From the NCBI RefSeq assembly GCF_003634105.1, contig NZ_RBIQ01000008.1:248001-312000 (forward strand): a stretch of DNA of 64,000 nt, written 5' to 3'. Both the position numbers and the translations under genes were made by a program. The stretch comes from Maribacter vaceletii. GTDB taxonomy: Bacteria > Bacteroidota > Bacteroidia > Flavobacteriales > Flavobacteriaceae. The notes under the pieces were generated by a model. The model worked only from the letters and a program-made list of their open reading frames with translations. It did not search any database and had not been told where the DNA came from. This document shows positions 26,430 through 34,686 of this stretch, piece after piece (position 1 is the first letter of the stretch; each line of letters opens with the position of its first letter).

Positions 26430-26543
26430 TTATCGATTATAATTTCTATACTGCGCCCACTGTGCTCTTTTGCTAGAGCGAAATGAAGAAAAATACTGCC
26501 CTGTTTTAGTTTCTGTTACTGTTTTGTTGATTGATGCTTTCAT
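26430..26543 (-). CDS. Basic 37-residue peptide, array copy 3
   Basis: ATG at 26543, TAA at 26430. The peptide is identical to that of copy 2; the single base difference found between them (GGA to GGG) is silent. The upstream sequence differs completely from that of the other copies, so its promoter may be distinct. The 281-bp gap to the CPBP protease gene upstream holds no other gene. Confidence 0.72.
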   Translation of the reverse strand: MKASINKTVTETKTGQYFSSFRSSKRAQWAQYRNYNR

Positions 26544-26823
26544 GATTGGTTGTTTTTAATATTCTAATTATTAATTGTTTATACTTCGTTTATACCCAAT
26601 AGACGAGTATGCGTTTATTTTGTTACAGTACTATGCATAAAAAGGTACTATATTATATAAATTTTAACATTTTAGACAATAAATTAATAGCGCATACTAG
26701 TACCGAAATAGCATTTTTCTTTAAATATCATGAAACAAATTAACTTCTGGTATTTTTAAAGCTTTAACAGTTGTATCGCATTTCCAGCAATTCCTTTACT
26801 TGTTAAATACATAATAATTGTAT
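26544..26823. other. Non-coding leader region of the peptide array
   Basis: A/T-rich, no gene seen. It contains an 8-bp inverted pair AGTATGCG (26606-26613) / CGCATACT (26691-26698) with repeated GGTACTA/TAGTACC words between and beside the arms, a possible operator or leader structure for the array. Confidence 0.35.
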
Positions 26824-27561
26824 TTATAAAAACAGTAATTGTTGAAACCATTCATTTACGATACTATCTTTATTTAAATAAATTAAAGTAATCCAAATAG
26901 AATCATATATACCATGAATTAAAACTAATAGTAATAAGTTAGTTTTGTTTTTATAATATAATGCAGCAAAAAATAAGCTTCCAATGCCCACTCCTATTAT
27001 TCCTGATAATCCTTGGTATCCATGTGAAATCCCAAAATAGATCGCAATTAATACTCCAGATAGTAACCATGCTTTGTTAGTGTCTCCAAATAGTTTAGCA
27101 AATTGTCGCATATAATACCCATGAAAAAGTAGTTCTTCGCCAAAGGCTGCAAAAACCCACATCATTGCCATCATTCCTAAATAACTACCAAAGTCACCTC
27201 TAATATCATCTAATGAGCTTAAATTATGGGCTCCTAAATAATACTGGATAATCGTATCAATTAAACCAGTAGCAAAAAAGAATAGAACGGATATCCAGAC
27301 ACTTTTTATTATGGTATTAAGATTTAATTTTTGCCCAATTCCAGAAAATGACCAATCCCATTTCTTTTGCCAAATAATAAATAGTGTAATGCCTAATCCA
27401 AAAAAGTAACCCAAGTTTCTATCTACTAAAGATAACAGTGTTGCAATTAGTATTACGAATACTACCGCATAAGGTTTTGTTACATAATTAAATAATTTAG
27501 TTTTACTCATGACATTATTATTGTTTTTTTTGTGTTCGTGATTTTTCGTTGAAAAGTTCAT
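26824..27561 (-). CDS. CPBP family intramembrane metalloprotease
   Basis: A 245-residue membrane protein with about eight helices and the CPBP (Rce1/Abi) motifs: EE in GEELLFHGYYMR (residues 141-152), FxxxH in FGISH (176-180) and HxxxD in HGIYD (216-220). The first motif has HG where many members have RG. CPBP proteases mature prenylated proteins in eukaryotes; in bacteria they are often linked to bacteriocin immunity or peptide processing. It is 11 bases downstream of the metallophosphatase gene and precedes the micro-gene array on the same strand. Met18 is an alternative start. Confidence 0.85.
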   Translation of the reverse strand: MNFSTKNHEHKKNNNNVMSKTKLFNYVTKPYAVVFVILIATLLSLVDRNLGYFFGLGITLFIIWQKKWDWSFSGIGQKLNLNTIIKSVWISVLFFFATGLIDTIIQYYLGAHNLSSLDDIRGDFGSYLGMMAMMWVFAAFGEELLFHGYYMRQFAKLFGDTNKAWLLSGVLIAIYFGISHGYQGLSGIIGVGIGSLFFAALYYKNKTNLLLLVLIHGIYDSIWITLIYLNKDSIVNEWFQQLLFL

Positions 27562-27572
27562 TTTTTGAATTT

Positions 27573-28745
27573 TTATAATTGTTTCTTTTCTCCATTTGCT
27601 AATACCTGAAAGTATTTTCCTTTTGTTATTAGTAGGCCTTCCGATTTTTTAAATGGCCAATGTTTACTATAATCTTTTGGGTGTTTAACATCGATAGCAA
27701 ATACTTTTCCATTGAATAATTTATTTACATTCCATTGCAATGTATGACCAACAACAACTGCTTTACCGTTAAATTGGTTAATGCCCTTTTCAACATCTTC
27801 TTGAGATAAATCCTCATTAAAATAACCTCTATACCAGCTTATTCCTTTTTTACTAGAGGTAATTAGTTGGGCAACAGTTTCTTCTGGTTTAGGAAAAAAG
27901 GCTTTGCGATAGTTGCCTCTATTAATGTGATTGACCTCGTCTATACTAATATCATAATTTGCAAAATCTGGATGTATGCCTCCATGAACAAAAAGATGCC
28001 CATTAATTAGTTCTATAGTGTTTTTGGAGGTCATCCACCTTCCTAAAAATGCGTTTTCATCGTATAGGTTATGTTGCTGTTTACCAAGGATTGATGCTAC
28101 GCCATTATATTTATAAGAAGCAGATTTAAATTTTCCTTGTAAATTGTAGAGTTCATGATTTCCTATAATAAAATGGACGTGTCCGCCCTGTTTTTTAGCG
28201 TCTTGCTCTAGTTTATACATAAACCAAAGTACTTGCGTAGTTGAAAACCCCCTATCCATAAAGTCGCCAACCAATACAAGATGCCCTTTACCAAATGTCC
28301 AATTTAGATTGGTATCAATTACTTTGCTGTTAATAAGGAAGTCTCTAAAGGCTTTATAACCACTCTCAATATCTGAAACAGCAAGTATAGGTTCCTTATC
28401 CGAATACGTACTATTGGGAATTTTAAAATTAGAATTTAAGGTGAAATTGAAGGTTGAATCGTCTAAAGGAAAATAACAACTGGAAGGAATTTTTTCATTT
28501 ATAGCATATTCCTTTTGATCAAGATAAAATCCATCTGTTTTATTTCCTTTAATGTAGTTAACATTTAGGGTGCTGTCTGTTTCATAAAAAACGTATGGCC
28601 CTTCGTTTTCTAAATTTAGTTTTAACGGATTATCGCCAAAATCAAATGTGCCATTTAGTGCGACTACCGTTATAACTCCTAAAATTAGTAGCACTGTTAT
28701 GGTCCCGAAAATGTGCTTTAAATAACGTAAAATTCTTTTTTTCAT
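27573..28745 (-). CDS. Membrane-anchored calcineurin-like metallophosphatase
   Basis: A 390-residue protein with one N-terminal transmembrane helix (GTITVLLILGVITVVAL) and a periplasmic metallophosphatase domain. Metal-binding motifs are GDFMDRG (residues 160-166), GNHE (195-198), a later LFVHGG and VVVGHTLQW. The first motif reads SDIES (124-128), with Glu where most family members have His in D-x-H. The domain resembles Shewanella-like protein phosphatases. The substrate is unknown. It heads the two-gene operon with the CPBP protease. Confidence 0.82.
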   Translation of the reverse strand: MKKRILRYLKHIFGTITVLLILGVITVVALNGTFDFGDNPLKLNLENEGPYVFYETDSTLNVNYIKGNKTDGFYLDQKEYAINEKIPSSCYFPLDDSTFNFTLNSNFKIPNSTYSDKEPILAVSDIESGYKAFRDFLINSKVIDTNLNWTFGKGHLVLVGDFMDRGFSTTQVLWFMYKLEQDAKKQGGHVHFIIGNHELYNLQGKFKSASYKYNGVASILGKQQHNLYDENAFLGRWMTSKNTIELINGHLFVHGGIHPDFANYDISIDEVNHINRGNYRKAFFPKPEETVAQLITSSKKGISWYRGYFNEDLSQEDVEKGINQFNGKAVVVGHTLQWNVNKLFNGKVFAIDVKHPKDYSKHWPFKKSEGLLITKGKYFQVLANGEKKQL

Positions 28746-28765
28746 TTTTATTAATTATATGATGC

Positions 28766-28781
28766 TGTTCGTTTTTTGATT
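28766..28781 (-). promoter_or_regulatory. 5'-leader motif of the metallophosphatase gene
   Basis: The 16-mer AATCAAAAAACGAACA on the minus strand is identical to the one at 34641-34656 and nearly identical to 22085-22099, in each case in the leader of a minus-strand gene. Confidence 0.35.
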
Positions 28782-28955
28782 GGAGCGAAAATATTTACAT
28801 ACCCACTATCATAAAAACAATTGGGATAGACACATGTGGATGAGTGACATAAAACACGTCATGATGTATAAAAGACCTTTATCACGCCTGCAGGGCGTTA
28901 TGTATTAAAAAAATTCCCGTTTGTCACTATTACTTACTTATATAATAGATTCTCC

Positions 28956-28963
28956 TAACTTTG
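28956..28963 (+). promoter_or_regulatory. Promoter -7 motif of the LytS-type kinase gene
   Basis: TAACTTTG matches TAnnTTTG exactly and ends only 4 bases before the ATG at 28968. Transcription starting at the usual distance would give a leaderless or nearly leaderless mRNA. Confidence 0.55.
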
Positions 28964-28967
28964 CAGT

Positions 28968-29792
28968 ATGATAAATTGGATGGAAAAAAATAAAAACGCC
29001 CTTATTATAATTGGTGTAGTATCTATACTAATTCCATTAGTATATGTAAGCTATAAACTCTTTACTGAAGAAGGAAGTTCTGTCGCAATTTCATTAGATT
29101 TTAACCCGATTACGGGATATACCTTGATTGCATATTACACGTTACTGATTGGATTGATAATAGGAGGTGTTATCTATTGGATTATAAGGAACATCAAATC
29201 AATTATTAGATTAAAGAACGAAAAAGCAAAAACGGAATTGATGCATTTAAAAAGTCAGGTGAATCCACATTTCTTTTTTAATATGCTTAATAACCTTTAT
29301 GGCTTAGTAAGTAAAGATTCTAAAAAAGCACAAGAGCTCATTTTAAAACTATCAGATATGATGCGTTATAGTATTTATGATGGCGAAAAAGAGACGGTTC
29401 TACTTTCTGAAGAAGTAATATATTTAGAAAATTATATAGAACTTCATAAAATGCGTTATCATAAAACTATTGATATACAATTTCATATTGATATTAAGGA
29501 TGATGATTATGAGATAATGCCACTTCTGTTTATCATACTTTTAGAAAATGCATTTAAACATGGAGTAGAAAATTTAAGAGAACATGCTTTTGTTAGAATA
29601 AATTTAGAAGCCCATAACAATATCGTTAATTTTGAAATAGAAAATAACTTTGAAGCTAGTGAAAATCATGAAGCAGGAATAGGTTTAAAAAATTTAAAAC
29701 GTAGATTAGAGATTGTATACCCCAAAAGGCATATGTTAACCATATATGAAGCTAATAGTATTTATAATGCTAAATTGAATATAACACTATGA
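28968..29792 (+). CDS. LytS-type sensor histidine kinase
   Basis: A 274-residue kinase with two transmembrane helices (residues about 12-32 and 50-73) and a short external loop, then a His_kinase domain with the phosphoacceptor His101 in LKSQVNPHFFFNMLNNL and a HATPase with LLENAFKHGVENLREH and GIGLKNLKRRLEIVY. It lacks a recognisable extracellular sensor domain. Its stop overlaps the start of the LytTR response regulator gene by 4 bases, so the two form a two-component system. Confidence 0.9.
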   Translation: MINWMEKNKNALIIIGVVSILIPLVYVSYKLFTEEGSSVAISLDFNPITGYTLIAYYTLLIGLIIGGVIYWIIRNIKSIIRLKNEKAKTELMHLKSQVNPHFFFNMLNNLYGLVSKDSKKAQELILKLSDMMRYSIYDGEKETVLLSEEVIYLENYIELHKMRYHKTIDIQFHIDIKDDDYEIMPLLFIILLENAFKHGVENLREHAFVRINLEAHNNIVNFEIENNFEASENHEAGIGLKNLKRRLEIVYPKRHMLTIYEANSIYNAKLNITL

Positions 29793-30490
29793 TTACGTAT
29801 TTAATAATAGATGATGAACATATAGCACATGATATTATAAAAGGCTATTGTGATATGCTACCCAATTTAGAATTTAAAGCCAATTGTTATGATGCCATAG
29901 AAGCTCTTGATTATTTGAGTAAACACAAGGTTGATTTAATTTTTTTAGATTTAAATATGCCCAAATTAAAAGGGTTTGAATTTTTGAAAACCTTATCATT
30001 TCCTCCAAAAGTTATTGTAACTACGGCATATAGTGAATTTGCCATAGAAGGCTACGAATTAAATGTTGTTGATTATTTATTAAAACCATTTAGTTTTGAA
30101 CGCTTTTTGAGTGCTGTGAATAAAGTGACAACTTCTAACACAAACACAGTAAAAAAGGAAACTAATACAAACTTAAAACCTGAAGAAAAGCACATTTTTC
30201 TAAAACAAAATAATAGTCATATTCAAGTGGATTTAGATACCATACTATTTGTTGAAGCGTCAGGAAATTACACCAAAGTGGTCACTACAAACGACACCAT
30301 AACCATCCGCGAAAAAATATCTGATACTATACAATTACTTCCTAATAATAATTTTCTTCAAGTACATAAATCATTTGCAGTCGCAAAAAAACATATAAAG
30401 AGTATTGAAGGAAATCGGATTTATATTCAACAGCATACTATTCCTATTGGGAAATTGTTTAAAACAAATGTTAATCAGCTATTTAAGTAG
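29789..30490 (+). CDS. LytR/AlgR-type response regulator (LytTR domain)
   Basis: A 233-residue regulator: receiver domain (residues 1-115) with DDE at 8-10, phospho-acceptor Asp54 in LIFLDLNMPKLKG and Lys in YLLKPFSFERF, then a LytTR DNA-binding domain (about 140-233) with ILFVEASGNYTKVVT and FLQVHKSFAVAKKHI. It is translationally coupled to the kinase gene. Targets are unknown; the region after it carries repeats rather than a co-directional gene. Confidence 0.9.
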   Translation: MITYLIIDDEHIAHDIIKGYCDMLPNLEFKANCYDAIEALDYLSKHKVDLIFLDLNMPKLKGFEFLKTLSFPPKVIVTTAYSEFAIEGYELNVVDYLLKPFSFERFLSAVNKVTTSNTNTVKKETNTNLKPEEKHIFLKQNNSHIQVDLDTILFVEASGNYTKVVTTNDTITIREKISDTIQLLPNNNFLQVHKSFAVAKKHIKSIEGNRIYIQQHTIPIGKLFKTNVNQLFK

Positions 30491-30721
30491 ATTTGAAATA
30501 GATTAATTCATTCCACAAACATTACGCTTCCCTCCTACTTCGCTTTACATAAAAAGAGTCCCGTTCATTTAAGTATTCGGTATTTTTTAAACATACTATT
30601 TTCTTTTTTAAGATTACGAGACAAAAAAAGAGCAAGAAACTTACAAAAACTGTCGATATGATAATTTAGTCAGAGTAAATTATTATTCTGCAATTGGATA
30701 AAAGGAGTAATATGCTTTTTT
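30491..30721. other. Non-coding region with dispersed repeat copy 3
   Basis: It contains CATTCCAC...CATTACGCTTCCCTCCTACT and AAAAAGAGTCCCGTTCATT at 30510-30560, related to the repeats at 23528 and 24658. No gene was found. It marks the right edge of the repeat-bearing zone. Confidence 0.45.
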
Positions 30722-31975
30722 TTAGTTAGTTATGTCTTTTAAGACCCAATTCAAGGTTTCATCATAACCCTTCTTAAAATTCTTCCATTTTGGAGTTATT
30801 AAAACATCTGGTTTAAGAGATTTGTTTTTTCTATTATGAAATTGAAATTCTCTTTTTGAGTATGTTACTATTAATTTTGAATTAGAAAGTGAAAATTCTC
30901 CCATATCTTGATAACCATTAGGTTTTCCTCCAGATGGTTCACCTATAATTTTTGCATGTAACAATTGCTTAAATTGGAGAGCGTTTATCATGGCTGCCGA
31001 ATATGTTTTTCTATTTGTTAAAACATATACTTTAGAAAGCCATTCTACAGAATCTGAAATATTTAACCAATTCGCTAATAACAATCCTTTATAAAAATCT
31101 CCTCCATAATTATCGCGAAGATCAATAATAAGGTGTTGTGAATTATTGGCTTCTATAAATTTAAAAACACTTTCAGAAAAATCATTCATTTCTTTTCTAG
31201 AAGGATACTTTTTAAAATTTATATATACTGTTTTCGAATTATTTATAGAAGAGAACCAAAGGTCCTTATCTTTTACCGTTTTTGGTTTCTTTATAATAGG
31301 GTTTAAATGTATATTTTTAAAAGTTAGAGTTGCATATTTTTCTTTTTCAAAAGAATTCAATTGTACAGATATTTCTTTACCATAGTTATCAGAAAAAGTA
31401 AAGGTGCTTTGTTCAATCTTATCAATAATGTTTAGCGCTTTCAATAGGTCTGCTACTACCAAATATCTACATTTTCTATCCATGGAGGATTGTATATTTT
31501 CAGTAAATGGAGTAAGCTTAGAAACTCTTTTGTATATCTTTTTTACTGGAATACCATTTATACTTTTTAATTTTTTTCCAAGAAGTTGCGCATGGTTTTC
31601 TAGGATACTAATGACCCTTAAATCTCCCTCGAAATCATAAAATTTTATAGGGAATTTGTTTAAATTCACGCCCCAAAGGGGTACAGAAGTATGGCCATCT
31701 CTTTTACCAGCACCAACCTTATGCGTTAGTCGCATAAGCTCTGTAGTAATTTGAAAATTTGTTAGTTGAGGGATATTGGACTTTAGTTTTTCAATTTCAG
31801 ATGTAAATTGATTTTTTGAAATAGTATGGTAAAGATTTATATGTTTGATTTCTAGTGTTTTATGATAATAATCTATGTCTTCTATCCATTCCTCTACATC
31901 TTGCCCATTACAAATGAATGCTAAAAAGAATACAGCTAGAAAAGCAGTAAGTTTATTTCTCATCTTATTTGGCAT
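30722..31975 (-). CDS. Secreted S41-like (tail-specific) peptidase
   Basis: A 417-residue secreted protein (signal LTAFLAVFFLAFICNGQ). The C-terminal half has the S41 fold: HLIIDLRDNYGGDFYKGLLL, then KVYVLTNRKTYSAAMINALQ with the candidate nucleophile Ser of TYSAA, and IIGEPSGGKPNGYQDMGEFS. The N-terminal region contains a PDZ-like part (LGKKLKSINGIPVKKIYKRV). It overlaps the end of the preceding serine hydrolase gene by 11 bases and is the last gene of the 35994-30722 operon. Met5 is an alternative start. Confidence 0.85.
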   Translation of the reverse strand: MPNKMRNKLTAFLAVFFLAFICNGQDVEEWIEDIDYYHKTLEIKHINLYHTISKNQFTSEIEKLKSNIPQLTNFQITTELMRLTHKVGAGKRDGHTSVPLWGVNLNKFPIKFYDFEGDLRVISILENHAQLLGKKLKSINGIPVKKIYKRVSKLTPFTENIQSSMDRKCRYLVVADLLKALNIIDKIEQSTFTFSDNYGKEISVQLNSFEKEKYATLTFKNIHLNPIIKKPKTVKDKDLWFSSINNSKTVYINFKKYPSRKEMNDFSESVFKFIEANNSQHLIIDLRDNYGGDFYKGLLLANWLNISDSVEWLSKVYVLTNRKTYSAAMINALQFKQLLHAKIIGEPSGGKPNGYQDMGEFSLSNSKLIVTYSKREFQFHNRKNKSLKPDVLITPKWKNFKKGYDETLNWVLKDITN

Positions 31976-33080
31976 GTTTTAATAATTGACTTATAAATTG
32001 GTACGGATTAAAGCCAGGTTTTGCTTGACTAATACTATAAGATAGTGTTGTATTCGTTTTAGGACTATAACCTACAAATGTGCCATAAAAACCAAAATGG
32101 CCATAAAATATATGTTCGTTTACAGCAAACTCATAAACACCTAAACCATATCTACTTTCATGGGTTTTGGTAAATTTTACATCTATCATTTTATCTAAAG
32201 ATTCTTTATTAATCAATTTTAGACTAAAAAGCGATGTAATGAATATGGACAAGTCTGTATTTGTAGAAACTAAACCTCCACCAGACCAATCAAAAGAGGT
32301 GTTGATATTTGAAAAATTTGCATCGCCTACATACTGTTGTATAATGTTGTTTTCTTCAATTGCTTCTTCATAAAACTCAAAATAGGTATCCTTCATTTTT
32401 AAAGGTTCTAGAATTCTATTTCGAATAGCTGCTGAAAGCGATTTTTGGTCTATTTGCTCTATTAATAAGCCCAAGAGTACATAATTAACATCGGAATAAT
32501 ACCAGCCATCATTAGGTTTAAAATGTGGATTGTTATTTAAATTGAATTTATAATACAAGCCAATCATTTCTTGGGGAGAATATTGTTTTAAAGGGTTTTG
32601 AAACACCAAATTAAAAAACTCTTCTTCTTTATCTATAAAAGTATCTGCAAGCCCTGAACGATGAGATAACAGCTGTTCAATAGTAATCTCTTGGGCATAT
32701 TTATGCTCTTCAAAATTGTGAAAATCATCAAAATTAAGATAGGATAAACCTTTTAAGTAAAGGGACACTTTATCATTCAAATGAAGTTTTCCTTCTTCCT
32801 GAAGTTGAAGTATAATGGTAGCTACAAATAGTTTTGTACTACTAGCTATTCTAAATGAACTATTCTTAGAAACAGAATCTCCGGCTTTATCCTTTAAACC
32901 AAAGCCTTCATTATAGTGGAAAGTATCATTTTCAATATTAATTAAAATACTATGTACAGGACTCTCAATAGTATGATTTATTCTGTCTTTAATCAAAGAG
33001 GTCATAGCATCTTTCTGACCAAAAGAAAGACTTGTAGTGAACAGAAAACTAAATACTACTAATTTTATTTTTGATTTCAT
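31965..33080 (-). CDS. Serine hydrolase of the beta-lactamase/class C fold
   Basis: A 371-residue secreted enzyme (signal LVVFSFLFTTSLSFGQ). The active site S-x-x-K is S80-S-T-K83 (FRIASSTKLFVATII), and the Tyr motif is in GWYYSDVNYVLLGLLIEQ. HFGFYGTFVGYS supplies the third motif region. The family includes D-aminopeptidases, esterases and class C lactamases; the substrate is unknown. It starts 1 base after the NAD(P)-binding gene and overlaps the S41-like gene. Confidence 0.87.
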   Translation of the reverse strand: MKSKIKLVVFSFLFTTSLSFGQKDAMTSLIKDRINHTIESPVHSILINIENDTFHYNEGFGLKDKAGDSVSKNSSFRIASSTKLFVATIILQLQEEGKLHLNDKVSLYLKGLSYLNFDDFHNFEEHKYAQEITIEQLLSHRSGLADTFIDKEEEFFNLVFQNPLKQYSPQEMIGLYYKFNLNNNPHFKPNDGWYYSDVNYVLLGLLIEQIDQKSLSAAIRNRILEPLKMKDTYFEFYEEAIEENNIIQQYVGDANFSNINTSFDWSGGGLVSTNTDLSIFITSLFSLKLINKESLDKMIDVKFTKTHESRYGLGVYEFAVNEHIFYGHFGFYGTFVGYSPKTNTTLSYSISQAKPGFNPYQFISQLLKHAK

Positions 33081-33081
33081 T

Positions 33082-33966
33082 TCAAGATTGTTTTACACTT
33101 TCATTAAAAAAAGATTCTAACCTTTGTTGACCAAACCTTGGTGCTATATTGTCTTCTGCCATGAGGGTTAAAAAGAACTCAATGGGTCCGTATGTTTTGG
33201 TTGATGTAAATGTTCGTAATGCCCATATTATAAACCTTCTTATCCAATCTGGTAAATGAACAATTTTTACAGGTTTTTGTAGTGTATGTAGTGCCATTTC
33301 CCCTATTTCATTTAAAGTTAGAATATCTGGACCACCAACAACAATTTCATTACTAGTTGAATTAATAGCCTGCAAGCAAACAATAGCTAAATCTTCCCCA
33401 TGAATGGGGTTAAACTTTTGATTTCCATTACCAAAAAGATACACTTTTCCTTTTCTAGCCATATCTAAAAAGTCTTTCATATCAGAAAAAAAACCATTAG
33501 GCCGAATTACAGTATACGATAATCCCGATGCTTTTAAGGCATCTACAAATTTTTCTTTAGCTTCAAATATTTTAAGATACCTGTACTTATCGCCATTAAT
33601 GGCCGAAATGTAAATAAACCTTTTTACTCCCGCTTTTTTTGCTTCATTAAGTAAGTTAAGATTGGCTTGGTAATCTACGTCCATGTAGGTTACACCATCT
33701 TTTTGACGTGTTATTCCAACTGTAGAAATTACAGTAGTAACACCTTCGCAAACTCCTAATAATTGCTCAGGTTTTGTTACTTCTGCTTTTATAATTTTGA
33801 CCGTTTTACTTTCAAAATTTTTAAGTTTATGTGGTGACCGTGCAATTAATTTGGTTTTAATAGCATCTTCAACTAAAGCTTGTGCAATGTAGTTACCTAA
33901 ATAACCTGTAGCTCCTGCAAGTAATACTGTTTGTAAGTTATTGGTGCTCATTTTTGTGTGTTTCAA
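33082..33966 (-). CDS. NAD(P)-binding NmrA/SDR-like protein
   Basis: A 294-residue Rossmann protein. The nucleotide-binding motif is TVLLAGATGYLGNYIAQALV, followed by TTVISTVGITRQKDG and KRFIYISAINGDKYR, an atypical short-chain dehydrogenase of the NmrA-like group. The C-terminal part has a hydrophobic stretch (WIRRFIIWALRTF). It may be a redox sensor or an epimerase-like enzyme. Met6 is an alternative start. It is the third gene of the hydrolase operon. Confidence 0.85.
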   Translation of the reverse strand: MKHTKMSTNNLQTVLLAGATGYLGNYIAQALVEDAIKTKLIARSPHKLKNFESKTVKIIKAEVTKPEQLLGVCEGVTTVISTVGITRQKDGVTYMDVDYQANLNLLNEAKKAGVKRFIYISAINGDKYRYLKIFEAKEKFVDALKASGLSYTVIRPNGFFSDMKDFLDMARKGKVYLFGNGNQKFNPIHGEDLAIVCLQAINSTSNEIVVGGPDILTLNEIGEMALHTLQKPVKIVHLPDWIRRFIIWALRTFTSTKTYGPIEFFLTLMAEDNIAPRFGQQRLESFFNESVKQS

Positions 33967-33974
33967 ATAGTTAC

Positions 33975-34604
33975 TTAAAATTTGTATCCAATATATAGGT
34001 TGGGTTCAAAAAGAAAATAACTTTTCCATTTATTGTCTAGCGTTTTAAATTCTTCTGGAGTATTGGTATCAAATATCCAATTTTGACCGTGAATTTGAGG
34101 TTCAACAAAGAAGCGTTTCTTTTTACCAAAAGCAAAATGGTAACCAACGTGATAGGATGTGTAAAGCTTAAATCCGTTAGCAATTTTGTCATTATTTATA
34201 TCTAAATAGGTTTTGTATTGTGGTAAAACTTCAACCGATGCAAATAAACCTTTCCAAAGCATTCGCTGGTAGGTAACTCCTACTCCCGTTTCTCGAACAT
34301 GGCCAGGGTAGAACTCACTTTCGGTATCTATTTTATCCTTTAGTCCGTCCCACCATTGAATTCCCATTGGCTGAAAAAGTCTCCAAGTGGACAATTTTAT
34401 TCCAACTATATTTTTAGCATCTAGTTCGCGTTTTATGTGTAGTTCAATATGTTGTGTATTCGTTGTTTCTCCTCCTTTTCCAATATTACCTAAGGTTATT
34501 GCCGGAAAACTAATTCTGTAATTGTGCTCATTGCTATCTGTTTTATTTTGTGCAAATACATTTAGAACACTAAATAACATACTAACTAATAAGAATTTTT
34601 TCAT
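33975..34604 (-). CDS. Secreted or outer-membrane protein of unknown function
   Basis: From the ATG at 34604 the product is 209 residues, starting with a clear signal peptide MKKFLLVSMLFSVLNVFAQ; an ATG at 34637 would add 11 residues before it and is less likely. The mature part has alternating strands with aromatic ends (VGYHFAFGKKKRFFVEPQIH, and a final YFLFEPNLYIGYKF) that suggest a small outer-membrane barrel. No family is recognised. It lies 8 bases upstream of the NAD(P)-binding gene. Confidence 0.75.
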   Translation of the reverse strand: MKKFLLVSMLFSVLNVFAQNKTDSNEHNYRISFPAITLGNIGKGGETTNTQHIELHIKRELDAKNIVGIKLSTWRLFQPMGIQWWDGLKDKIDTESEFYPGHVRETGVGVTYQRMLWKGLFASVEVLPQYKTYLDINNDKIANGFKLYTSYHVGYHFAFGKKKRFFVEPQIHGQNWIFDTNTPEEFKTLDNKWKSYFLFEPNLYIGYKF

Positions 34605-34640
34605 GGTGTTTGTTTTTAATTGATTTGATGAAATCATGAT

Positions 34641-34656
34641 TGTTCGTTTTTTGATT
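34641..34656 (-). promoter_or_regulatory. 5'-leader motif of the barrel-like protein gene
   Basis: The minus-strand 16-mer AATCAAAAAACGAACA is identical to that at 28766-28781. It lies inside the operon, between the serine hydrolase lipoprotein gene and the barrel-like gene. Confidence 0.35.
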
Positions 34657-34686
34657 TTATTATTGATGTTGTTCTCAATGAGATAA

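Larger units (their letters stand above)
25934..26543. repeat. Tandem repeat, 248-bp period, carrying three peptide genes
   Basis: Three copies of a 114-bp gene start at 26047, 26295 and 26543, exactly 248 bases apart. The 134-bp spacers between copies 1-2 and 2-3 differ at only two positions. Sequence similarity ends upstream of copy 3 and downstream of copy 1, so the duplicated unit comprises the gene plus its upstream region. Confidence 0.9.

Noticed and set aside
13601-26543. A chromosomal integron
   Set aside because: Hairpins resemble attC sites, but no integrase gene, attI or classical core triplets were seen, so only attC-like elements are claimed.
25934-26543. CRISPR array or type I toxin-antitoxin array
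   Set aside because: The repeat period (248 bp) and coding content do not fit CRISPR, and the peptides lack the hydrophobic helix of type I toxins.
25759-28745. A confirmed RiPP biosynthetic cluster
   Set aside because: No modification enzyme, leader-cleaving exporter or recognised leader peptide is present; the idea is kept as a hypothesis only.
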